Of a DNA stretch of 35,846 bases, positions 20,260-29,031 are shown piece by piece (the first letter of the stretch is position 1; each line of letters opens with the position of its first letter). Source of the stretch: Rhizobium leguminosarum (GTDB taxonomy: Bacteria > Pseudomonadota > Alphaproteobacteria > Rhizobiales > Rhizobiaceae); NCBI RefSeq assembly GCF_001652265.1, contig NZ_LWBS01000434.1:1-35846 (forward strand), read 5' to 3'. The notes under the pieces are model-generated. The model was given only the letters and a program-made list of their open reading frames with translations. It was not told the DNA's origin and did no database searches. The translations under genes and the position numbers were made by a program.

Positions 20260-21018
20260 ATGCGCGAAACGGATTTCGTCAGCGGCTTCGCCCGCGGCCT
20301 GAAGGTCATCGAAGCTTTCGGCGAAACGCGGCAGCGGCTTTCCATCGCCGAGGCCGCCAAGCTGACGGAGCTTGACCGCGCCACTGTGCGTCGCTCGCTG
20401 CTAACGCTCGCCGAGCTCGGTTATGCCGATTATGACGGCAAGTTTTTCACGCTGACGCCGAAGATCCTGCGTCTTGGTCATGCCTATCTCGCGGCGACGC
20501 CGCTGCCGGCGCTGTTGCAGCCGCATCTCGATCATCTCTCGGAGAAGGCCGGCCAGAGCGCCTCGGCTTCGGTGCTCGACGGCACAGATATCGTCTATAT
20601 CGCCCGCGCCTCGCAGCGCCGTGTCATGTCGATCAACTTGACCCCCGGCAGCCGCCTGCCCGCCTATTGCGCCTCGATGGGCCGCGTGCTGCTCGCAGCC
20701 CTTCCAGAGAGTGAAGCGCGCGCCATCCTTGCCCGCAGCGAGCTGAAGCAAAACACAGCGAATACGAAGACTGATCCGGACGAGCTGATCGCCGAATTCC
20801 GCCGGGTCCGCGCCGAGGGTTACGCCATCATCGATCAGGAGCTGGAAATCGGCCTCTGCTCCATTGCCGTACCCATCGATAACGACCGCGGCGAAACGGT
20901 CGCGGCAATCAACATCGGCGCGCCGGCCGCCCTCGTCCCCGCCGCGGAAATGAAGGAGCGCTATCTGCCGCTGCTGAAGGAAACGCAGGCGGCGTTGCGG
21001 CCGCTGCTGCGCCGCTGA
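20260..21018 (+). CDS. pcaR: IclR family regulator PcaR
   Basis: 252 residues from ATG 20260 (GGAG ahead); the GTG at 20236 overlaps the operator region and is less likely. An N-terminal winged helix (about 10-75; LSIAEAAKLTELDRATVRRSLLTLAELGY) is followed by the IclR effector-binding domain (about 85-250; ASVLDGTDIVYIARA, SRLPAYCASMGRVLLA, GYAIIDQELEIGLCSIAVPI). It should bind 3-oxoadipate or a related pathway intermediate and activate pcaIJF while limiting its own expression, by analogy to PcaR of Pseudomonas. Position, divergent orientation and the strong operator support the name; PobR or CatR-like IclR members are the alternatives. Confidence 0.9.
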   Translation: MRETDFVSGFARGLKVIEAFGETRQRLSIAEAAKLTELDRATVRRSLLTLAELGYADYDGKFFTLTPKILRLGHAYLAATPLPALLQPHLDHLSEKAGQSASASVLDGTDIVYIARASQRRVMSINLTPGSRLPAYCASMGRVLLAALPESEARAILARSELKQNTANTKTDPDELIAEFRRVRAEGYAIIDQELEIGLCSIAVPIDNDRGETVAAINIGAPAALVPAAEMKERYLPLLKETQAALRPLLRR

Positions 21019-21031
21019 CGATAGACCGGAA

Positions 21032-21056
21032 GCGACCCCAGCTAAGCCGGGGCCGC
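21032..21056. terminator. Hairpin between convergent pcaR and phosphoesterase genes
   Basis: GCGACCCC (21032-21039) pairs with GGGGCCGC (21049-21056) with one mismatch around a nine-base loop, in the 48-base gap between the two convergent stop codons. No T-run, so a modest candidate terminator for both directions. Confidence 0.4.
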
Positions 21057-21066
21057 CCCCAATCGG

Positions 21067-22611
21067 TCAATGCGTCAGATCGAGCGCGGCTGTGAGGTCA
21101 CCCATCGGCGGCCGGTCGTTATTGCGGAGCGCCTTATCGCGGGCGAGGATGCCGGGCAGCACCGGCAGATCGTAGCGCGCGGTGATGAAGCGGATGATCG
21201 ACGTCGTGTCATACTGGGTGTGATCGACCATGCCGCCCTTGGCGAAGGGCGAGATGATGAAGGCCGGAATACGGTTGCCCGGACCCCAGCGATCGGCCTT
21301 CGGCGGCGCGACGTGGTCCCAGAAGCCGCCATTCTCGTCATAAGTGACGATGACGAGCATATGGGCCCATTGCGGGCTCTTCTCGAGGTGGGAAACGATA
21401 TCGGCAAGATGCTGGTCGCCGCTCGAAACATCGGCGTAGCCACCATGTTCGTTGAGGTTGCCCTGCGGCTTGTAGAAGGAAACCGCCGGCAGCTTGCCAT
21501 CGTCGATATCCCTAAGGAAGGCTTCGCCGGCAAGGCCGCCATCCTTCAGATGCTCGGCACGCGCAGGCGTGCCGGGCGCGAAATTGGCGAAATAATTGAA
21601 CGGCTGGTGATGGAACTGGAAATTCGGCACCGGGGTGGCATTCTTGCCATCAAGGGCTGCCTGCCAGGCGCCGCTATACCAGGCCCAGCTGACGCCCTTC
21701 AGCGACATGAGATCGCCGATGGTGATTTCATGCTGCGGCGGCAGCGTCGTTGCGGCGGCGGGATCGGCATAGGCCGGATCGCCGTCCTTGGCCGGCGGAT
21801 TGGCGCTCGGCTGGTAGGGCGGCTGCATGGTGTTGACGGCGTAGAAGTCAGGCGTCAGCGTGCCGTCGGAGACGAATTTCGGTGCGCCCTCCAGCGCCGA
21901 CTTCGGGGCGTTTTCCGCCACGGTCAGCGACGTGCCGTCCGCGTCGACCTTGGCGATGGTGGGCTTGGCCGGGCTCTTGTCGGCATCCGGATAATAGGGC
22001 GCGCAGGCGCAGACCAGCGCGAAGTGGTTGAGGAACGAACCGCCGAAGGCGCCCTGGAAGAAGTTGTCGGCCATGACGTATTTCTTGGCAACCTGCCACA
22101 TCGGCAGGATGGAGCCGTCGTAATGGCCCATGACGAGGCTGCCGGAATCGGCCCAGGCGACGAACTTGTCGTTCTTGCCGCCGTCGATCTGCATCTGCTC
22201 CTGGTAGAAGCGGTGCCAGAGGTCGCGGGTGATGACCGAAGGCGCCTCTGCGAAACCCCTCGGATCGTCGATCGCGAAGGAGGCGTTGGCAAGATGGGCC
22301 GACTGTGCCTCGGTGACGGCAGGCGAGACACCCTTGGCGGTCAGCCCGCCCCAGGCCGGCGGCAGTTCGGACAGCGGCTGGCCGTCGCGGTCGAGCTGGC
22401 GGGCGCGATCGGCGGTCGCGTTCGAGAGCCCGGCGGCGCCGGGAAAGCTGCCGTAGAGATTATCGAAGCTGCGGTTTTCGGCATAGATGACGACGACATT
22501 GTCGATCTTGTCGTAACCGGCGGGCGCCGCATGGGCTGCCGTCGCCATGGCAAACGGCACGATGGCCGATCCGGCGAGACAGATGGAATGGAGGAGTTTC
22601 AGTCTTTTCAC
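21067..22611 (-). CDS. Secreted acid phosphatase / phospholipase C-like phosphoesterase
   Basis: 514 residues starting from a GTG at 22611, with GAGGT eight bases ahead. Signal peptide with cleavage after AHA28, so periplasmic. The mature part opens with IDNVVVIYAENRSFDNLYGSFPGA, the signature of the AcpA/phosphoesterase (phospholipase C) superfamily with a metal-ligand Glu45 and nearby Asn46. Further family blocks are NFFQGAFGGSFLNH, SFYKPQGNLNEHGGY, VTYDENGGFWDHVAPP (metal-binding Asp, Glu, His) and the NRIPAFIISPFAKGG/DTTSIIRFI end. It should hydrolyse phosphomonoesters or phospholipid head groups outside the cytoplasm, freeing phosphate. Divergent from the cytochrome c peroxidase gene, a pairing also seen in other proteobacteria. 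I saw no PHO box. Confidence 0.9.
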   Translation of the reverse strand: MKRLKLLHSICLAGSAIVPFAMATAAHAAPAGYDKIDNVVVIYAENRSFDNLYGSFPGAAGLSNATADRARQLDRDGQPLSELPPAWGGLTAKGVSPAVTEAQSAHLANASFAIDDPRGFAEAPSVITRDLWHRFYQEQMQIDGGKNDKFVAWADSGSLVMGHYDGSILPMWQVAKKYVMADNFFQGAFGGSFLNHFALVCACAPYYPDADKSPAKPTIAKVDADGTSLTVAENAPKSALEGAPKFVSDGTLTPDFYAVNTMQPPYQPSANPPAKDGDPAYADPAAATTLPPQHEITIGDLMSLKGVSWAWYSGAWQAALDGKNATPVPNFQFHHQPFNYFANFAPGTPARAEHLKDGGLAGEAFLRDIDDGKLPAVSFYKPQGNLNEHGGYADVSSGDQHLADIVSHLEKSPQWAHMLVIVTYDENGGFWDHVAPPKADRWGPGNRIPAFIISPFAKGGMVDHTQYDTTSIIRFITARYDLPVLPGILARDKALRNNDRPPMGDLTAALDLTH

Positions 22612-22772
22612 GGGGAGTACCTCATGGCTAGGGGGCGTTGGCTAGAGGGAGCGGAGAACGCTCGGGGGCGCGCTGACGCTATTCCCGCCGTCTATCAACT
22701 TTGTGACATCAGGGCTTGCCGTGATGCCGCAGGAGACTGGCCGTCATCAATTTGTTGCAGCGAGGTTCGATC

Positions 22773-22814
22773 ATGGAGGAAACCAGTACTAACTTATTGG
22801 AATCCTTATCATGA
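22773..22814 (+). CDS. Possible 13-codon leader peptide of the peroxidase gene
   Basis: ATG 22773, preceded by GAGG at about eight bases, opens a 13-residue frame (MEETSTNLLESLS) whose TGA overlaps the ATG of the peroxidase gene (ATGA at 22811-22814). The peroxidase start itself has no good ribosome binding site, so translational coupling is plausible. The frame uses TTA twice, a rare codon in this GC-rich DNA. Too short to be sure. Confidence 0.3.
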   Translation: MEETSTNLLESLS

Positions 22815-24100
22815 CGACGAAGATCATCTGGCTTGTGCGGTCCGGCCTGGCCGTCGGCATGGGTGCCGTGGCGCTTGGTCTTGCCCTTCTTCCCCTGCGG
22901 CAAAGCGGCGCGGCGGCTGCCGCCGGCGTTCATCCCGGGCCGATGTCCCGTGCCGAGGCCTTCGCCCGGGCCGAAACGCTCGGCGCGCTCGGCCGCAAGA
23001 TATTCTCAGATCCCTCGCTGTCGGCCTCGGGGCTTCAAGCCTGCGCGTCCTGCCATGATCCGGCTCACGCCTTCAGTCCGGCATCGGCCATGCCGGTCGA
23101 AATGGGCGGCGAGCATCTGGACCAGCCGGGACTGCGCGCCGTTCCGACGCTGCGTTACCTGCAATCTGTGCCGTCCTTCACCGAGCATTATTATGATTCC
23201 GAGGACGAGGGCGACGAAAGCGTCGACAACGGCCCGACCGGCGGCCTGACCTGGGACGGCCGGGTAGATCACGGCGCCGATCAGGCGAAGATCCCGCTGC
23301 TCTCACCGTTCGAGATGGGCAACAGGGATGCAGCCGAGGTGGCGGCGAAGCTGCGCAAGGCAACCTATGCCGGCGATATCAAGGCTGCCTTCGGCGAGAC
23401 GGTGTTCGACAATCCCGAGGATGCCTTCGATGCCGCCGCCGAGGCGCTCGCCACGTTCGAACAGAGCGGCCCGGATTTCTATCCCTATTCCAGCCGCTAC
23501 GACGCCTTTCTCGCCGGCAGGGCGACGCTGACGGCGCAGGAGCTGCACGGACGACAATTGTTCGAGGATCCCGCCAAGGGCAACTGTTCGAGCTGTCATC
23601 TGAGCGAACCCGCCAATGACGGCGAGCCGCCGCAATTTTCCGATTTCGGCCTCCTCGGGCTTGCCGCACCGCGCAACATGGCGATACCCGCCAACAACGA
23701 TCCCACCTATCACGATCTCGGTCTTTGCGGCCCTCAGCGCCCCGACTTTGCCGGACGCAGCGAATATTGCGGCCTGTTCCGCACCCCGACGCTGCGCAAT
23801 GTCGCGCTGAAGAAGAGTTTCTTCCACAACGGCCATTTCCACTCGCTGCGCGACGTCGTCTCCTTCTATGCGACGCGCGACAGCGATCCCGGCCGCTGGT
23901 ATCCAGCCAATGCCGACGGCACGATCCGGAAATATGACGACCTGCCGCAGGCCTATTGGGACAACCTCAACCAGGATCCGCCCTTCGGCAGGAAGCCGGG
24001 CGACGCTCCCGCCCTCACCGATCCCGAGATCGATGACATCGTCTCCTTCCTCGGAACCCTGACCGATGCCGATCTGCAGCCTGAGGCGACCGGGCATTAG
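22811..24100 (+). CDS. Di-heme cytochrome c peroxidase family protein
   Basis: 429 residues. The N-terminal hydrophobic segment (about 8-30) is a signal peptide or anchor, so periplasmic. Two c-type haem sites: Cys78-x-x-Cys81-His82 (CASCH) and Cys259-x-x-Cys262-His263 (CSSCH), in the order and spacing of CCP/MauG proteins. Other family features are LGRKIFSDPSLSASG before the first haem, the GGLTWDGR segment, and LRNVALKKSFFHNGHFHSLRDVVSFY near 330-355. Peroxide reduction with electrons from a small cytochrome is the likely activity; a MauG-like oxidase role cannot be excluded. ATG 22811 lacks a good ribosome binding site and overlaps the stop of a 13-codon leader frame. Divergent from the phosphoesterase gene. 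Confidence 0.92.
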   Translation: MTTKIIWLVRSGLAVGMGAVALGLALLPLRQSGAAAAAGVHPGPMSRAEAFARAETLGALGRKIFSDPSLSASGLQACASCHDPAHAFSPASAMPVEMGGEHLDQPGLRAVPTLRYLQSVPSFTEHYYDSEDEGDESVDNGPTGGLTWDGRVDHGADQAKIPLLSPFEMGNRDAAEVAAKLRKATYAGDIKAAFGETVFDNPEDAFDAAAEALATFEQSGPDFYPYSSRYDAFLAGRATLTAQELHGRQLFEDPAKGNCSSCHLSEPANDGEPPQFSDFGLLGLAAPRNMAIPANNDPTYHDLGLCGPQRPDFAGRSEYCGLFRTPTLRNVALKKSFFHNGHFHSLRDVVSFYATRDSDPGRWYPANADGTIRKYDDLPQAYWDNLNQDPPFGRKPGDAPALTDPEIDDIVSFLGTLTDADLQPEATGH

Positions 24101-24217
24101 GACACCTGGAGTTTTAAGAAATGCCCGCCGCGAGGCTGAGCGGGACATCTGCCGGACTCAGGGACCAATGACGTCTTTCTCAACAATAACAATCAAACCG
24201 GCGAAGTATTCCCACTT

Positions 24218-24258
24218 GATGTATCATAATTTCCGATATACATCATTTCATCGGAAAT
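24218..24258. promoter_or_regulatory. Interleaved inverted repeats before the arabinofuranosidase-locus regulator
   Basis: Two inverted repeats overlap: GATGTAT (24218-24224) / ATACATC (24238-24244), and ATTTCCGAT (24229-24237) / ATCGGAAAT (24250-24258), both perfect. They end ten bases before ATG 24268, so a bound protein would cover the promoter or the 5' end of the regulator transcript. The 9-mer ATCGGAAAT recurs at 25204-25212, ahead of the GH51 gene, which points to binding by the regulator itself. Confidence 0.65.
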
Positions 24259-24267
24259 AGTGGGGGA

Positions 24268-25194
24268 ATGATGGAACGCTCGTTTTTGACGATTGCCGCC
24301 GGCGAGAATAATGATGCGATACGTGCGCTTTCCGCACCGGCCCGGCTCGAGATGCTCAAGCTGCTTTGCGCCAAAGGGCCGATGAATATCAACGACATCG
24401 CGCGTGCTCTTTCTCTTCCTCAATCGACCGTCGCCACCGGGATCCAGATCTTGGAAGACGCCCGGCTTGTGGATTCCCAGCTGACGAAGGCCCGCAAGGG
24501 AAACCAGAAGATCTGCTCTGCGATCTACAGCGAAATTCTGATCAGCTTTGAGGAAAGTGCCGCCCAAAGGGCCAATAATATTATCGAAGTCGAGATGCCG
24601 GTCGGGCTCTACACCAGTTGTGACGTCCATGCGCCATGCGGTCTTTGCTCCACCGAGAGCGTCATCGGCCCGCTCGATGTCCCTGACTATTTCCTGGATC
24701 CGCAGCGCATGCAGGCCGGGCTCGTCTGGTTTGGCAGGGGATATGTGGAATATAAATTCCCCAACAACGCCAAGGTGTTGAACAAGGATATCCGCGCCAT
24801 CGAGTTTTCGCTGGAGCTGTCGTCCGAGGTGCCGGGCACCAATCCGGACTGGCCCTCGGACATAACGCTCTGGGTCAATGGAATGGCCATTGGAACCTGG
24901 ACGTCTCCTGGCGACTACGGCGACAAGCGCGGCGCCTTCACGCCGGCATGGTGGAAGCTCGAGGGCTCGCAATATGGGATGATGAAGACCTGGCGCATCT
25001 CCACGCGCGGAACCTTCATCGACGGTATCGCCGCATCGAATGTCACGCTCAGCGATCTCGCGCTTGCCCAGCATTCCTCCATCCGGCTCCGGGTCGGCAT
25101 CGCCGAGAATGCCGGCCATACCGGCGGCGTGAATATTTTCGGCCGCGGCTTCGGAAATCACGGACGCGATATCATCATGCGGCTGCACGTCTGA
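24268..25194 (+). CDS. ArsR-like winged-helix regulator with a large C-terminal domain
   Basis: 308 residues. An N-terminal ArsR-type winged helix (about 15-90: IRALSAPARLEMLKLLCAKGPMNINDIARALSLPQSTVATGIQILEDARL) is joined to a C-terminal domain of about 200 residues, far larger than classical 100-residue ArsR proteins. That part has a CDVHAPCGLC cysteine cluster (about 113-130), then WFGRGYVEYKFPNN, SSEVPGTNPDWPSDITLWVNG, GTWTSPGDYGDKRG and WWKLEGSQYG, a beta-rich pattern that I think is shared with regulators next to hemicellulose genes in Firmicutes. It probably senses a sugar and controls itself and the downstream GH51/ABC genes. Start at ATG 24268 or 24271 is uncertain because GGGGGA lies immediately ahead. 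Direction of control is unknown. Confidence 0.82.
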   Translation: MMERSFLTIAAGENNDAIRALSAPARLEMLKLLCAKGPMNINDIARALSLPQSTVATGIQILEDARLVDSQLTKARKGNQKICSAIYSEILISFEESAAQRANNIIEVEMPVGLYTSCDVHAPCGLCSTESVIGPLDVPDYFLDPQRMQAGLVWFGRGYVEYKFPNNAKVLNKDIRAIEFSLELSSEVPGTNPDWPSDITLWVNGMAIGTWTSPGDYGDKRGAFTPAWWKLEGSQYGMMKTWRISTRGTFIDGIAASNVTLSDLALAQHSSIRLRVGIAENAGHTGGVNIFGRGFGNHGRDIIMRLHV

Positions 25195-25404
25195 AAAATC
25201 AAAATCGGAAATCTTGATTTAAATATTACGCTTCTTTCCAGTTCTGAAGATCGATAAAATACGCCAACATACTGGAAAAAAACAATTTTCTCACAAATCC
25301 TCATTAGTATGATTAAAAACGTAACTCAGTTGACAGAACAACATTCCTGATATCAAGTTAGAGGCAAGAAAACAAAAAATCTGATATATAAACGGGAGGA
25401 TCCG
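25195..25404 (+). promoter_or_regulatory. AT-rich control region of the arabinofuranosidase operon
   Basis: 210 bases clearly richer in A and T than anything else in the window. Visible elements: the regulator half-site ATCGGAAAT (25204-25212), the inverted repeat TTTCCAG (25235-25241) / CTGGAAA (25272-25278), a sigma70-like TTGACA (25330-25335) with TATCAA 15 bases on (25351-25356), a direct repeat CTGATAT (25347 and 25381), and GGGAGGA before the TTG start at 25405. Confidence 0.6.
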
Positions 25405-26913
25405 TTGAAGACGAACGTCGTTGTCCACCGCGATTTCCGCATCGCGACCATTGACTCCAGGCTCTACAGCTCATTTCTCGAGCATCTCGGCAGGGCGATC
25501 TACGGGGGCATTTATGAGCCCGGTCACCCGACGGCCGATGAGGACGGATTCCGCCAGGACGTCCTTGATCTGGTGCGTGAGCTCGACACGCCATACTGCC
25601 GCTATCCCGGCGGCAATTTCGTCTCGGCCTATAATTGGGAAGATGGCGTCGGCCCTCGTGCCGAGCGCCCGGTTCGCCTCGACCTTGCCTGGCGCACCCG
25701 CGAAGCCAATCAGATCGGCGTCAATGAATTCGTCGACTGGTGCAAGAAGGCGAATACCAAGCCGATGCTTGCCGTCAATCTCGGATCACGCGGCCTGGAT
25801 GCGGCCCGCAATTTCCTGGAATATTGCAATCATCCCGGCGGCACCTATTGGTCGGATCTGCGCCGCAAGCACGGCTGGTCCAATCCGCACGACGTCAAAT
25901 TGTGGTGCCTCGGCAACGAGATGGATGGTCCCTGGCAAGTCGGCCACAAGTCGGCCTATGAATATGGCCGGCTGGCGGATGAGACGGCGAAGGCCATGCG
26001 CGGCTTCGACAAGTCGCTCGAACTCGTGGTCTGCGGCTCATCCAATTCCGACATGAAGACCTATCCCGAGTGGGAAGCCCAGGTTCTCGAGCAGTGCTAT
26101 GACAGCGCCGACCATATCTCGCTGCATATGTATTTTGCCAACCGCGAGAAAAATACCCTCAACTATCTCGCTCGCGCGACGAAGCTCGACCGCTACATCA
26201 CCACGATCGGCGGCGTGATCGACTACATCAAGGCGAAAAAACGCTCGAAGAAAACGATCGGCATTTCCTTCGACGAATGGAATGTCTGGTATCATTCCAA
26301 CCAGCAGGACAAGGAGATCCTGGCGCGCGACGAATGGCCGGATGCGCCGCATCTCTTGGAAGACATCTATAATTTCGAAGACGTGCTGCAGGTCGGCGGC
26401 ATCCTCAACACCTTCATCCGTCGCTCCGACCGGGTGCGCATCGCCTGCATCGCACAGCTCGTCAACGTCATTGCCCCGATCATGACCGAAGACGGCGGTG
26501 CGGCATGGCGCCAGACCATTTATTACCCGTTCTATTACGCCTCCAGATATGGCCGTGGAACGGCACTGCAGCTGGTCGTCGATGGCCCGACCTATGACAG
26601 CGATGAGGAGAACGACGTCCCCTATCTGGACGTATCGGCCGTGCATTCCGAGGATGGCAAGACGCTGACTTTCTTTGCCGTCAACCGCCATCCGAGCACG
26701 GCGCTCGATCTCGATGTGCGGTTGGAAGGCTTCGGAAATGCCCGGGTGGTCGAGCAGGTGGAGATAACCCACGGCGACCTCGAGGCCGTCAACACGGCAG
26801 CGCGGCCGAAGACGGTCGCCCCCGTCAATGTCGAAAGTGGAAAGATCGAGGATGGACGGCTGCGGGCGGCGCTGAAACCGTTCTCCTACAACGTCATTCG
26901 GCTGTCGGTGTGA
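25405..26913 (+). CDS. abfA: Alpha-L-arabinofuranosidase, GH51
   Basis: 502 residues, normal for GH51. It starts at a TTG (25405) with GGGAGGA four bases ahead; there is no in-frame ATG nearby and the family begins right there (MKTNVVVHRDFRIATIDSRLYSSFLEHLGRAIYGGIYEPGHP). The barrel carries CRYPGGNFVSAYNWEDGVGP, the acid/base Glu172 in WCLGNEMDGPWQ and the nucleophile Glu291 in ISFDEWNVWY; a C-terminal beta domain (about 390-502) follows. No signal peptide, so it works in the cytoplasm on imported arabino- or arabinoxylo-oligosaccharides, releasing L-arabinose. The ABC importer genes that follow would supply the substrate, and the regulator gene before it probably controls it. Confidence 0.95.
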   Translation: MKTNVVVHRDFRIATIDSRLYSSFLEHLGRAIYGGIYEPGHPTADEDGFRQDVLDLVRELDTPYCRYPGGNFVSAYNWEDGVGPRAERPVRLDLAWRTREANQIGVNEFVDWCKKANTKPMLAVNLGSRGLDAARNFLEYCNHPGGTYWSDLRRKHGWSNPHDVKLWCLGNEMDGPWQVGHKSAYEYGRLADETAKAMRGFDKSLELVVCGSSNSDMKTYPEWEAQVLEQCYDSADHISLHMYFANREKNTLNYLARATKLDRYITTIGGVIDYIKAKKRSKKTIGISFDEWNVWYHSNQQDKEILARDEWPDAPHLLEDIYNFEDVLQVGGILNTFIRRSDRVRIACIAQLVNVIAPIMTEDGGAAWRQTIYYPFYYASRYGRGTALQLVVDGPTYDSDEENDVPYLDVSAVHSEDGKTLTFFAVNRHPSTALDLDVRLEGFGNARVVEQVEITHGDLEAVNTAARPKTVAPVNVESGKIEDGRLRAALKPFSYNVIRLSV

Positions 26914-26915
26914 CA

Positions 26916-26948
26916 GCTACCGCCGGGTAGCCCATTGGGGCACGCCCC
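26916..26948 (+). terminator. Two small hairpins after the GH51 gene
   Basis: GCTACC-GCCG-GGTAGC (26916-26931) begins three bases past the stop codon, followed by GGGG-CACG-CCCC (26937-26948). Neither has a T-run. They may partly terminate or stabilise the GH51 message before the ABC genes. The rest of the gap to 27116 shows only the ribosome binding site of the next gene. Confidence 0.35.
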
Positions 26949-27116
26949 CGGCTGAAAATATTCGGCTCGCTGCGAGGAGGCAGGGAGCCGGAGGGATGGT
27001 TCACCGAGGTCCTGGACCTGACTGTTCAAGTCCTGACGCCTCTGCGAACCGACAACCGCGACGTGCCCATGCGTGCCTTTACGGCCGCCGTATCGTCGCT
27101 TTCTAGGGAGGAGTTC

Positions 27117-29021
27117 ATGCAACAGTGGAAGAGGCTCGCATTTGGCGTCGCGCTGGCCGCACTCGGCCTGACGGCGGCGGCCAAGGCCGATGACTACACC
27201 TCCTTGCCGCGCAAGGAGACGCTCATCGTCGAAAATCCGGAAGGGACGATCAAAAATCCCGGCTGGTTCAACATCTGGGTCAATGGCGGCGGCGGCGTAT
27301 CGACCGGCCTGCAGCAGCTGACCATGGATACGCTCTGGTATATCGACCCCGAACAAGGACTTGGCGGCGCGACCTGGGATAATTCGCTGGCTGCCGACAA
27401 GCCGCAATATAATGCCGACTTCACCGAGATGACCGTGAAACTGCGCAAGGGGCTCTTCTGGAGCGACGGCGTGGAGTTCACGGCAGACGACGTGGTCTAC
27501 ACCGTGAAGACGCAGATGGATCACCCCGGCATGGTCTGGAGTGCTGCCTTCTCGGTGCAGGTGGCAAGCGTCGAGGCGACCGACCCCTCGACTGTGGTGT
27601 TCAAGCTGAAGAAGCCCAATTCGCGCTTCCACGCCATCTTCACCGTTCGCTGGAACGGCGCCTGGATCATGCCCAAGCATGTCTTCGAGAAAGTCGAAGA
27701 TCCGCTTCGTTATGATTTCGCCAATCCCGTTTCGCTCGGCGCCTACAAGCTCAAGGCGTTTGACCCCCAGGGCAAGTGGTATACCTGGGAGAAGCGTGAC
27801 GACTGGCAGCGGACATCGCTTGCCCGCTTCGGCGAGCCGGCCCCGAAATACGTGACCTATACCGATCCCGGCCCGCCGGATAAACGGACGATCGCCCAGC
27901 TCGAGCACAATCTCGATATCATCCACGACAATACGCCGGAGGGCATGTTCACCCTCAAGGAGAAATCCAAGTCGATCGAAACCTGGTTCCCGGGCTTCCC
28001 CTTCGCCCATCCGGACCCGACGCTTCCAGCCGTGATCTTCAACACCCAGAATCCGCCCTTCGACAACGCCGATGTACGCTGGGCGCTTGCCCTGCTGATC
28101 GACATCAAGGCGGTTGATATGGCGAGCTATCGCGGGGCGGCGACGCTTTCGGCGCTCGGCGTGCCGCCGACGGCGGCCACGATGAAGGACTATCAGGCGC
28201 CGATGCAGGATTGGCTGAAGGATTTCGAGATCGATACCGGCAAGAGCAAGATCAAGCCTTATGACCCGACGGTCGGGCAACAGATCGCCGATATCCTGCG
28301 CAAGCAGCCGAAGTTCAAGGACCAGATCCCGACCGACCCTGAGGCAATCAGCGGTGCCTTCGGCTATGGCTGGTGGAAACCGGATCCGAAGGCTGCCGGC
28401 GAACTGCTGGAGAAGGCAGGCTTCAAGAAATCCGGCGGCAAATGGCTGACCCCTGATGGACAGCCCTTCAAGATCCGGATGACGGTGGAAGGCGACACAC
28501 GCTCGGTCTTCACCCGCGCCGGGACGCTGATTGCACAGCAATGGGCCGCATTCGGCATCGACGCCAAAGCCGTGCCGGCCGCGAAACTTTGGCAGACGGC
28601 GCTACAGCCCGGCGATTTCCAGGTGGCGATCGCCTGGAGCGTCGAAACCTGGGGCGGCGATCCCGATCTGTCGTTCTTCCTGGATAGCTGGCACTCGCAG
28701 TTCGTGGCCAAGAAGGGTGACAATCAGCCGCCGCGCAACTGGCAGCGCTGGAGCAATCCGGAGCTCGACAAGATCATCGAAAGCATCCGCGGCATCAGCG
28801 CCGACGATCCCAAGGGCGTTGAGCTCGGCAAGGATTATCTGAAGCTGGTTGCCCGCGAAATGCCGACGATCCCGCTGATGTCGTATAACGTCTTCACCTC
28901 GATGGATACGACCTATTGGACCGGTTATCCGACGATATCCGATCCCTATACCGATCCGGTGCCGAATTGGGCCAACTCCAGGCTGATGATGGTCAAGCTG
29001 AAGCCGGCACAACCGAAATAA
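27117..29021 (+). CDS. ABC transporter substrate-binding protein, family 5
   Basis: 634 residues from ATG 27117 with GGGAGG ahead; the longer frame from 27063 is not supported. Signal peptide of about 24 residues (MQQWKRLAFGVALAALGLTAAAKA), no lipobox, so a free periplasmic binding protein. SBP_bac_5 features: ETLIVENPEGTIKNPGWFNIW, the MTVKLRKGLFWSDGVEFTADDVVYTVK block (about 100-130) and the C-terminal REMPTIPLMSYN. Family 5 proteins bind peptides or oligosaccharides; the GH51 gene just upstream favours arabinose-containing oligosaccharides. First gene of the importer operon; two strong hairpins separate it from the permease genes, consistent with a higher level of binding protein than of permease. 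Confidence 0.92.
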   Translation: MQQWKRLAFGVALAALGLTAAAKADDYTSLPRKETLIVENPEGTIKNPGWFNIWVNGGGGVSTGLQQLTMDTLWYIDPEQGLGGATWDNSLAADKPQYNADFTEMTVKLRKGLFWSDGVEFTADDVVYTVKTQMDHPGMVWSAAFSVQVASVEATDPSTVVFKLKKPNSRFHAIFTVRWNGAWIMPKHVFEKVEDPLRYDFANPVSLGAYKLKAFDPQGKWYTWEKRDDWQRTSLARFGEPAPKYVTYTDPGPPDKRTIAQLEHNLDIIHDNTPEGMFTLKEKSKSIETWFPGFPFAHPDPTLPAVIFNTQNPPFDNADVRWALALLIDIKAVDMASYRGAATLSALGVPPTAATMKDYQAPMQDWLKDFEIDTGKSKIKPYDPTVGQQIADILRKQPKFKDQIPTDPEAISGAFGYGWWKPDPKAAGELLEKAGFKKSGGKWLTPDGQPFKIRMTVEGDTRSVFTRAGTLIAQQWAAFGIDAKAVPAAKLWQTALQPGDFQVAIAWSVETWGGDPDLSFFLDSWHSQFVAKKGDNQPPRNWQRWSNPELDKIIESIRGISADDPKGVELGKDYLKLVAREMPTIPLMSYNVFTSMDTTYWTGYPTISDPYTDPVPNWANSRLMMVKLKPAQPK

Positions 29022-29031
29022 TCCTCCCAAC

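Noticed and set aside
21070..23058. 662-codon plus-strand frame opposite the phosphoesterase gene
   Set aside because: Shadow frame; it also crosses the divergent promoter region and overlaps the start of the peroxidase gene in another frame.
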